Source: Phycisphaerales bacterium
GTDB taxonomy: Bacteria; Planctomycetota; Phycisphaerae; Phycisphaerales; SM1A02
Assembly: GCA_009691785.1 (NCBI GenBank)
Contig: SIAM01000002.1
Location: 1 to 64,000 of the forward strand
Direction: 5' to 3'
DNA: 64,000 bases
A program made the position numbers and the translations under genes. This document shows positions 56,920-64,000 of this stretch, one piece after another. The notes under the pieces were generated by a model that was given only the letters and a program-made list of their open reading frames with translations, did not search any database and was not told where the DNA came from. Position 1 is the first letter of the stretch, and the number at the start of each line of letters is the position of its first letter.

Positions 56920-59142
56920 TCACTGCATTATTGCATTGGTTCCTTGAAGCCCCACAAGTATCAATTCTGCGGCCTTGGACGCCCTTTGTATGGCGTTGGT
57001 GAGTCGAATCACTGCGTTATTTAATTGAATGTGTTCATGCGCTCGCAGTGCTTCTCGAATCATTGGAAATGTGCTGGCGGAATAACTATTCAATGGATCA
57101 GGTGCAATCCATATATTTTTATACCAAAACCGCTCATGCAAGCCATCATGATCCTGGAATGCTTTTAAGAATTTGCGTATGCCATCTGTAACCCGAAAAT
57201 CTCCCCGTGCGTCAAGAGATTGATTTTGCGCAAGTTGATGGTCTATAATTTCGCCTTGTGACTGCAGGGTCATCAGCAATGGACGAAGTAATTCCACCGC
57301 TGACCTTTCCTCATTTGTCTTGGCAAGTTGTGACAACTCATCAAGAGAATTTAATCCAAGACGTCCAATTTCACTGAACTGATAGGGCGGTATTTTTTGA
57401 TTGGACATAAGCGCCATAAACGAAAGCGTGGCCCGCGTCACCATTAATGCGGGTTCATAATCTTCGCCAACAGTTGCTCTATACCAAGCCGTTGTGTCAT
57501 AGTTGCTGTGGTAACTAGTCCCTTGCGAGCCGCCCGCGGAAATGGCTATTGCTGGAACCACCATACGACAAACAAATCCGACATGATCGCTTCCACCACC
57601 AAGCGCGCCAAAAATGGAATTCGAATTTTGATTCTTCAACATCACCGCCAATGATGTTTCCGATGAATTTCTTGCGGCTGGAACAAGTGCGGCGGCATCC
57701 TTTGCAACCTGAGTCAACTCTGGGGTGAGAGCTATCGATAAATTTGGCCCCATTGCCGCCATGTCAAGATTGACATAGGCAACAATTTTACTGCCCAACT
57801 CGGCTTCGTGGGATTCAACCCATTCAGTGCTGCCAATGATTCCAAATTCTTCCGCGCCCCAAGCGGCGAAAATAATTGTCCGCTCTGGCCGAATTCCTTG
57901 CTTGATCAACTCCGAAACGCAATTCGCGGCTTCAAGCAAACAAATTGTTCCTGCGCATGGATCAGCCGCGCCGTAACCCCAAGCATCATGATGACACCCA
58001 ACAACAATGATTTCATCTGGCCTACGCCAACCTTGCACCATAGCCATTACATTCGCAGACACACCAAGGAATCGTTGTTGCTCAATTGCAAGACGCACTT
58101 TCAAATCACTGCCGCCCGTCAATCGATAGGGAAAATTTAAACCGCCCTGCCATGAATCGTCCGGCACATTTATACCTTTCATCCGCGAAAGAATGGCTCC
58201 CGCCGCGGCATACCCAACAGGCTGAACCGGAATGCGCGGCAAATCCAACCTGTCCGGAGCGTCGCGCAACACATTGTCCGCCGCATACACGCCTGGCGTT
58301 CCAGGATCGCCCGGATATGGCAACGTGTTCAATGTGCCGCGTTGAATACACAAATCGTTCGCCCATCCGCCACCACTGGGCCAAGTGGCGCCTTTGGCAA
58401 ATCCAGAATCTGCTGGATCGGTAAAGATGATCAAGCCGGCGGCGCCAGCTTCCTCTGCAAAACGCGCCTTGTATCCCCGAAAGTTTTTACCATATCGAGC
58501 AAGAACAATCTTGCCCGTGACATCCACGCCAAGCGACTTCAATAATTCAAAATCCTCTTGCGTTGCGTAGTTCGCATAGACCACCTCCGCGGTGACATCG
58601 CCATTACCGCTGTAGGCATTCCAACCGTAGGTCAAATCTGGATGAGCGGTTGCAGGGTCTTCCAGTAAATTTTTTTCATTAACAGGCAAAGACAAAACGC
58701 CCTTGCGCGTTGGCGGCGCGGCAGTGGTTGTTTGGTTTTTATTTTCTACTGGCGCGGATTCTTGCTTGGCCGCGCCATCAATAATTTCAAGCGTGGCGCT
58801 AATTGGCCGCGCCAAATATGCCCGAAATGGTTCCACTCGTGCTTCAAGGCCCATGGAATTGAAAGCCTGTTTCAAGCGCTCAATTTGCCGAAGATCTCCC
58901 GGCGTTCCTGCCACGTGGGGTTCTTGTGTCAACAAATCATGCCAGCGACGCAACTCGCTTGCCTTCGGTATGGTTATTAATTTTTCGGCGTACTGCTTGG
59001 CATTGAGCTGCTTCGGCAAGTTTAAATCAGATTTTTCAGGCGTGGTAATTTTCGCAGGTTTTTCTTGTGTCTGCGACGCAAATCCAAAGGTTACGCCTAT
59101 CCCCGCAAAGAGAATGACGAAACAAAGTTGTTTGAAATTCAT
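56920..59142 (-). CDS. secreted M28 family metallopeptidase (PA + M28, glutamate carboxypeptidase II-like)
   Basis: GKIVLARYGKNFRGYKARFAEEAGAAGLIIFTDPAD; VVGCHHDAWGYGAADPCAGTICLLEAA; AAWGAEEFGIIGSTEWVE; GGGSDHVGFV; TSYHSNYDT. Confidence 0.93.
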   Translation of the reverse strand: MNFKQLCFVILFAGIGVTFGFASQTQEKPAKITTPEKSDLNLPKQLNAKQYAEKLITIPKASELRRWHDLLTQEPHVAGTPGDLRQIERLKQAFNSMGLEARVEPFRAYLARPISATLEIIDGAAKQESAPVENKNQTTTAAPPTRKGVLSLPVNEKNLLEDPATAHPDLTYGWNAYSGNGDVTAEVVYANYATQEDFELLKSLGVDVTGKIVLARYGKNFRGYKARFAEEAGAAGLIIFTDPADSGFAKGATWPSGGGWANDLCIQRGTLNTLPYPGDPGTPGVYAADNVLRDAPDRLDLPRIPVQPVGYAAAGAILSRMKGINVPDDSWQGGLNFPYRLTGGSDLKVRLAIEQQRFLGVSANVMAMVQGWRRPDEIIVVGCHHDAWGYGAADPCAGTICLLEAANCVSELIKQGIRPERTIIFAAWGAEEFGIIGSTEWVESHEAELGSKIVAYVNLDMAAMGPNLSIALTPELTQVAKDAAALVPAARNSSETSLAVMLKNQNSNSIFGALGGGSDHVGFVCRMVVPAIAISAGGSQGTSYHSNYDTTAWYRATVGEDYEPALMVTRATLSFMALMSNQKIPPYQFSEIGRLGLNSLDELSQLAKTNEERSAVELLRPLLMTLQSQGEIIDHQLAQNQSLDARGDFRVTDGIRKFLKAFQDHDGLHERFWYKNIWIAPDPLNSYSASTFPMIREALRAHEHIQLNNAVIRLTNAIQRASKAAELILVGLQGTNAIMQ

Positions 59143-60257
59143 GGAGCCACCTGAACGGCTGGCATTTGCTTTTCCTCCGCAAACACTGCGGGCCAAGGAT
59201 TTACGCCATGGCAAGCGCGCCCAGTTCGCTCAACATAATCCTGGTGGTATGCCTCCGCTACAAAAAACTTTTTCGCGGGCTCAATCACCGTCACAATTTT
59301 CTTGCCGGCAAACTTTGGAGAAGCTTGCAAAGTCGCTGTGAATGCCTTGGCTTCGGCAAGTTGCTGCTCATCCGTCGTGAACACAGCCGATCGATATTGA
59401 TCCCCCACATCGGGCCCCTGTCGATCAAGTTGAGTTGGGTCGTGCATGCGGAAGAAACCATCAAGCAATTGTTGATATGAAACTTTTGTGGGATCAAATG
59501 TCACGCGCACCACCTCGGCATGGCCACTTTTGTGGGCGCAAACTTCTTCATAAGTTGGATTGTCGCTTGAACCATTCATGTAGCCACTTGCAACTTCCGC
59601 AACTCCGGGACATTCCTGAAACCAATGTTCCACTCCCCAAAAACATCCTCCAGCGAAATACGCGGACTTCAATGGAAGCGGCAAACTTTCGGGCGATCGC
59701 GCCGCGCCATTTTCATAAAACACAAGCGCCGCGGAGTTCAAACAATACCGCAAGCCCGTTGGATTGGGACCATCTTTAAACACATGGCCAAGATGGGCGC
59801 GACACCGCGCGCAATCAATTTCAATTCGCTCCATGCCCATGTCATTGTCTTTTTTATAATTCACATGATCCTTGTCAAATGGCGCAAAGAAACTTGGCCA
59901 ACCCGTTCCTGAATTGAATTTGTTCTCGCTGGGAAAAAGCGGCAAGCCACAGACCACGCAGCAATACACGCCCGCTTTTTTATTATCAAGCAAGTTGCCA
60001 CAAAATGCGGGCTCCGTACCCGCATTTTGCGTCACTTTGTATTGCTCTGGCGTCAATTTTTTGGCCAAAATTTCAACCTGCTCCTTTGACAATGGAAGCG
60101 TGTTATAGCCAGAGCGTGAAAGAGTTCGTATTGAATTTTTCATGGAAGTCCCTGCTGTTTGAGTGGGGTCATCGTACGACATAGCTAACGCAAACAGTAC
60201 CCCTGTGATTAAAAGTGTGGCGAAGCAAATTGAAACAAATGATGTTCTGAAAGCCAT
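59139..60257 (-). CDS. msrBA: MsrB-MsrA fusion, peptide methionine sulfoxide reductase, exported
   Basis: N-terminal signal-like segment; MsrB CCVVCGLPLFPSENKFNSGTGWPSF...CARCRAHLGHVFKDGPNPTGLRYCLNSAAL; MsrA AYFAGGCFWGVEHWFQECPGVAEVASGYMNG. Confidence 0.94.
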   Translation of the reverse strand: MAFRTSFVSICFATLLITGVLFALAMSYDDPTQTAGTSMKNSIRTLSRSGYNTLPLSKEQVEILAKKLTPEQYKVTQNAGTEPAFCGNLLDNKKAGVYCCVVCGLPLFPSENKFNSGTGWPSFFAPFDKDHVNYKKDNDMGMERIEIDCARCRAHLGHVFKDGPNPTGLRYCLNSAALVFYENGAARSPESLPLPLKSAYFAGGCFWGVEHWFQECPGVAEVASGYMNGSSDNPTYEEVCAHKSGHAEVVRVTFDPTKVSYQQLLDGFFRMHDPTQLDRQGPDVGDQYRSAVFTTDEQQLAEAKAFTATLQASPKFAGKKIVTVIEPAKKFFVAEAYHQDYVERTGRACHGVNPWPAVFAEEKQMPAVQVAP

Positions 60258-60329
60258 AGTGAAAGCATAGTCGATGACTCAGACAGAACCCAAATAATAC
60301 GACTTCAATGATGCCGATAGACTGCGGGC

Positions 60330-61895
60330 GTGCGCATGATCCTGCCATTTGAATTCCGCTGCTTCAAATGTGTGACAGCCCTGCTGGTTATGGGTTCCGT
60401 GCTTTCATGCCAGCGACAACAACCTCCACCACTCTACAAATTTGATACCGGCGTAGCCGATATTGTTGTTACCAAGCCCCCAAAGCTCTATGACGTCTCG
60501 CTTGCAACCGCCACAGAAAATAGAATATTACATTCTCCCTCTGATCAACCGGGTGACCACTTTGGCGCTTCCATTGCAATTACACTCACAACGCTTGTCG
60601 TTGGCGCACCAAACACAACTGGTGGAGGCGCCGCGTGGGTTTTTGATCTGGCCGATGCCAACGCTGCGCCCATTAAATTAATAGCTCCATATCTCTCTAG
60701 CAGAGGTGCTTGCGGGGCTTCCGTGGCTATTTCAGATTCTGGTCGGTTCATAGCGGTTGGCGCGCCAAATTCCACAGTTCAGAACATACCGAATGTTGGC
60801 GTGGTGCATGTTTGGGAAAAGAAAGATGGGCAATGGACGTATGAAGCAGCCTATGCAAGAGAGGATTTGCTTGAAAATTCTATGCTTGGAAAAACCGTAG
60901 CGATCAATGATGAAACGCTTCTTGCGGGCGCTCCATTTGCAACAAGACTTATCCCAATCAAAATCCCATCAAAAATGGATCCAGATGTTTACACCATCGA
61001 ATATAAAAACATTCCCGCGCATGGAGTGATAGCGACTTGGATGCGCGTCAATAATGAATGGATTGAAGATGCTTTACTGAGCCCCGATAATTTCATAGAT
61101 AATGCTGAATTTGGCGCAGCTATGTCGCTGAAAGGAGTGCAACTTATTGTCGGAGCACCCTGCGCACGCGCCAGTGAACAAATTCAAGCCGGAAAAAGTT
61201 ATATTTTTATTAGACGCATATCGGGTTGGCCCCAATCCCCTGTGACTGATATTGCTCAAACTGGCAGCAGGATTTTTAAAGATGACTCCAATACTATTAG
61301 TGGCAACGGACCGTACAATCACTTTGGCTGGGCAGTAAATATTTTGGGAACTATTGCGCTTGCAGGAACACCAGGGGACAGCCATGGAAACTTGCAGAAT
61401 TGCGGCTCGATAAATATTTATCAACGTATCACTGAAAGGACATGGATACCAAGTCAATATATTCACGCTGCAGATGGAAGCGATTATGATGCGTTTGGCT
61501 CGGCGGTTGGAATTGCGCAAACACAATTCGTCATCGGCGCGCCAATGAAATCAGAGAATGATCTGGAAAAAGTCGGAGCCGTTTATATCTACCAATTTAT
61601 TCAAAATTCCGATCCGTTCGTGGATGAATTTGTGGTGAAATTGTTGCCCTTGCAACCCGTGGCTCAGGCACGATTTGGTTCTGTTTTGGCTTGCACTTCG
61701 GACATAATTGCTATCTCCGCGCCAGGAACAACGTACTATTCGAATCAGGGTAAAATTTATATATTTAACCGCTCGGAAATTTCATGGGGCGTGCCTGGTC
61801 CCACAATAACGACCACTACCATACAGCCGCCAAGCGCAAACAGTACTACTGAGTCCGACGTGGCGCCAAGCCAAGGCGAAATTGCGGCTCCATAA
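60330..61895 (+). CDS. FG-GAP repeat lipoprotein
   Basis: LLVMGSVLSC lipobox-like; FGASIAITLTTLVVGAPNT, GRFIAVGAPNS, ETLLAGAPFA, FGAAMSLKGVQLIVGAPCA, FGSAVGIAQTQFVIGAPMK. Confidence 0.78.
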   Translation: MRMILPFEFRCFKCVTALLVMGSVLSCQRQQPPPLYKFDTGVADIVVTKPPKLYDVSLATATENRILHSPSDQPGDHFGASIAITLTTLVVGAPNTTGGGAAWVFDLADANAAPIKLIAPYLSSRGACGASVAISDSGRFIAVGAPNSTVQNIPNVGVVHVWEKKDGQWTYEAAYAREDLLENSMLGKTVAINDETLLAGAPFATRLIPIKIPSKMDPDVYTIEYKNIPAHGVIATWMRVNNEWIEDALLSPDNFIDNAEFGAAMSLKGVQLIVGAPCARASEQIQAGKSYIFIRRISGWPQSPVTDIAQTGSRIFKDDSNTISGNGPYNHFGWAVNILGTIALAGTPGDSHGNLQNCGSINIYQRITERTWIPSQYIHAADGSDYDAFGSAVGIAQTQFVIGAPMKSENDLEKVGAVYIYQFIQNSDPFVDEFVVKLLPLQPVAQARFGSVLACTSDIIAISAPGTTYYSNQGKIYIFNRSEISWGVPGPTITTTTIQPPSANSTTESDVAPSQGEIAAP

Positions 61896-61932
61896 TCAAT
61901 TTGGACTTCTTCGCTATAGTGTTCCCTCCACT

Positions 61933-62019
61933 GGACAGGTGTCCGAGCGGTTGAAGGAGCAGCATTGGAAATGCTGTATACGGGTAACCGTATCGTGGGT
62001 TCGAATCCCACCTTGTCCG
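61933..62019 (+). tRNA. tRNA-Ser (GGA)
   Basis: 7-bp acceptor stem GGACAGG/CTTGTCC, anticodon loop TTGGAAA, long variable arm, GGTTCGAATCC T-loop. Confidence 0.95.
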
Positions 62020-62088
62020 CTTTCGTATCGCGCATCTTTTTTGATGCATTATGTTGGCGAATTCGGCGAAGCACTCGCCGCAAAAACT

Positions 62089-62162
62089 CGGGTTGTAGCG
62101 CAGCTTGGTAGCGCGTTTGACTGGGGGTCAAAAGGTCGTGGGTTCAAATCCCGCCAGCCCGA
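62089..62162 (+). tRNA. tRNA-Pro (GGG)
   Basis: Acceptor CGGGTTG/CAGCCCG, anticodon loop CTGGGGG, GGTTCAAATCC T-loop. Confidence 0.95.
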
Positions 62163-62174
62163 CTACCAACAAAC

Positions 62175-62199
62175 AACGGAGCCTTAACCTCCGTTTTTT
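62175..62199 (+). terminator. Rho-independent terminator after the tRNAs
   Basis: AACGGAG-N7-CTCCGTTTTTT. Confidence 0.75.
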
Positions 62200-62244
62200 G
62201 TTTTTACTTTCTGGAAACTACCCCTGCAACTGTATCAATGCAGA

Positions 62245-62508
62245 TCAAGAACTATTGACCTTTCTGATACGCCCAAGGAATCCCAACAGAATCATCCAAG
62301 CCATCACGAGCCCAATAACAACCAACACAATCGTGCCCCCGCTTTCAGCTTCGCGGATTAAATCGTCAACTTGTTGACTGGGAGTTTCGACGACTGGTAC
62401 GGCTTGGCATGCGGTTAAAAATTGGCCGCTACCAAAAGACGCCGCCAGCAAACAACAACTTCCTAGTTGTGAGAAAATTCTACGAATAAAAATCAATATG
62501 TTTGACAT
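62245..62508 (-). CDS. small hypothetical membrane protein
   Basis: N-terminal signal-like segment and C-terminal helix GGTIVLVVIGLVMAWMILLGFLG; start uncertain. Confidence 0.4.
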   Translation of the reverse strand: MSNILIFIRRIFSQLGSCCLLAASFGSGQFLTACQAVPVVETPSQQVDDLIREAESGGTIVLVVIGLVMAWMILLGFLGRIRKVNSS

Positions 62509-62623
62509 GGAAGTAGGCAGGAAATAAGTATTAAAGATAGCACGCAAATTGACAGAGTCATAAAAATATATCAGCAACCTGAAACTCAGGTTCCCCATAT
62601 AGACTGAGAAGACAAGTTATCTC

Positions 62624-63334
62624 ATGGCGCCAGAACCCCCAACAAAAACTAGCGGAATTTTAATCATTGACAAGCCGTTGGGCGTTTCAAGTATGCGCGC
62701 CGTGGAAATGGTTCGCCGCGGCATGGGCGGCTTGCGAACGGGCCACGCTGGCACGCTTGATCCATTGGCCACGGGCGTGCTGATTATTGCCGTGGGTTCC
62801 GCAACTCGCAGCATAAACATGTTGATGGATCTGGAAAAGAAATATGAAACCACGATTGATCTGTCCGCCACAACCCCAACCCTGGACAGCGAAAGTGAGC
62901 GCGTGGAAATTGCGCGCACAACCCCGCCTCCCAACATGCAAATCATCGAGCACGCATTGAAGCAATTCATTGGTAGCTATCCGCAAGTTCCGCCATCCTT
63001 TAGCGCCAAGCAAATCAAGGGTCGACGGGCTTACGACATTGCGCGCAGCGGCGAGCACGTTTTGCTGGCGCCGCGCATGGTGAAGGTGCATGAACTCACC
63101 ATGCTTTCGTTCGCCTGGCCCATTGTGCGGCTGGCTATTCGCTGCGACAAAGGTTTTTATGTGCGCAGTCTTGCGCATGATCTGGGCGTTGCGCTTGGTG
63201 GCGATGGATATTGCACCGCGATTAGGCGCACGGCAATTGGTCCGTACACAATCGATCGCGCTATTGAATTGAAGCAGGAGGCGCTTCCGAATCCTTACCA
63301 GCTTTTAGCGTTGCCTCTTGCCGCTGCGCGTTGA
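62624..63334 (+). CDS. truB: tRNA pseudouridine(55) synthase
   Basis: GILIIDKPLGVSSMRAVEMVRR; GHAGTLDPLATGVLIIAVG; YVRSLAHDLGVALGGDGYCTAIRRTAIGPYTID. Confidence 0.96.
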   Translation: MAPEPPTKTSGILIIDKPLGVSSMRAVEMVRRGMGGLRTGHAGTLDPLATGVLIIAVGSATRSINMLMDLEKKYETTIDLSATTPTLDSESERVEIARTTPPPNMQIIEHALKQFIGSYPQVPPSFSAKQIKGRRAYDIARSGEHVLLAPRMVKVHELTMLSFAWPIVRLAIRCDKGFYVRSLAHDLGVALGGDGYCTAIRRTAIGPYTIDRAIELKQEALPNPYQLLALPLAAAR

Positions 63335-63929
63335 TCAATAAAATAGCCATGCCCAAGAGCAGCATCATGTCGGCGCCGTTGAAAATCCACGGGAACAATT
63401 CGGTGCTGCCGCCTGGCCAATGAAACTCGAAAGGCAAGTGCCAGCGTGGCATCATGAATAGAAAATCCCGCACCGCGCCGTACGCCAAACGATCGTACAA
63501 ATTGCCTATTCCCCCCGCTAAAACCAGCCCAATTCCAATATGCGCCACGCGGTTTTTTGCCCCCGTCCACCAACCAAAAATCCACATGGCCGCGGTGACC
63601 GCGATGATGGTGAAGGCAATGAACACCATTCGCCTTTGCTGACCAAGTCCAAACACGGCGCCGTGATTGAGCACCAAACGAAAATCCAGTAAATCCCACG
63701 GCAGCGCCTTGACTCCTGTGTGAAATGGAAGTCGATACGACTGGTTACCCGCAATGTCGTCGTAAGAAAGTTCAACGGGTTCTTCGGTGACGCAACGAAA
63801 GGCCCAACTTTTTGTTGTGAGATCAAGCGCGAGTCCAATGGCAAACACCACGAGCAAGGTGAGCCACGCGGATTTACTGCGACATGCGGGCACAAACGTT
63901 CTTGAAGCAAGCGTGGAATCAGAACTCAA
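63261..63929 (-). CDS. lspA: lipoprotein signal peptidase II
   Basis: IGLALDLTTKSWAF; LNHGAVFGL; IGIGLVLAGGIGNLYDRLAYGAVRDFL; FPWIFNGADMMLLLGMAIL. Probable TTG start. Confidence 0.93.
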   Translation of the reverse strand: MSSDSTLASRTFVPACRSKSAWLTLLVVFAIGLALDLTTKSWAFRCVTEEPVELSYDDIAGNQSYRLPFHTGVKALPWDLLDFRLVLNHGAVFGLGQQRRMVFIAFTIIAVTAAMWIFGWWTGAKNRVAHIGIGLVLAGGIGNLYDRLAYGAVRDFLFMMPRWHLPFEFHWPGGSTELFPWIFNGADMMLLLGMAILLINAQRQEATLKAGKDSEAPPASIQ

Positions 63930-64000
63930 CGAGCTACGCCTCGCTCGATCATGAGCGCCGCCTCAACGGTGTATTTGGCCAGTGGATTCGCATCTAGGCG
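63926..64000 (-). CDS. C-terminal end of an unidentified CDS (truncated at window edge)
   Basis: Frame ..RLDANPLAKYTVEAALMIERGVAR*; its stop overlaps the lspA TTG start (TTGA). Confidence 0.5.
   Translation of the reverse strand, partial: RLDANPLAKYTVEAALMIERGVAR

Noticed and set aside
61933-62200. tRNA pair as a mobile-element integration site
   Set aside because: No integrase, direct repeat of a tRNA 3' end, or foreign cargo nearby; the flanking genes include truB and lspA.

Overview
The window looks like ordinary chromosomal DNA from a planctomycete-like bacterium, possibly Phycisphaerae. That placement is inferred from a C-terminal 'PAPGAVALIGLAGLVSRRRR' sorting tail, zinc-ribbon membrane proteins and FG-GAP proteins. 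I found no rRNA, CRISPR array, prophage, transposase or integrase. Main blocks: gyrB and queC; a chaperone cluster (groEL-groES-groEL-dnaJ-grpE-FmdB-like-rnr); glpK-glpD; rpsL-rpsG; a fatty-acid block (rpmF-plsX-fabH-fabD-lipoprotein-fabG-acpP-fabF); GH15 and a B12-binding protein; PhoH/PIN; gatC-gatA; mutY; psd; a DUF1573-phosphoesterase-tsaB-receiver/GAF run; msrBA with an M28 peptidase; two tRNAs (Ser-GGA, Pro-GGG); truB and lspA. The observations I rate highest are: (1) a stand-alone B12-binding protein carrying the Wx9EH and DxHxxG signatures of CarH-type photoreceptors but no visible HTH; (2) a fabG that seems to start at AUC just downstream of its own promoter and Shine-Dalgarno site; (3) two divergent groELs flanking one groES, one with a His-rich tail and neither with a GGM tail; (4) a protein with an excisionase-like N-terminus and C-terminal membrane anchor next to psd; (5) a three-member FG-GAP family, one member with a (GSSS[D/G])7 linker. 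All family calls were made by eye from motifs; no database search was run.
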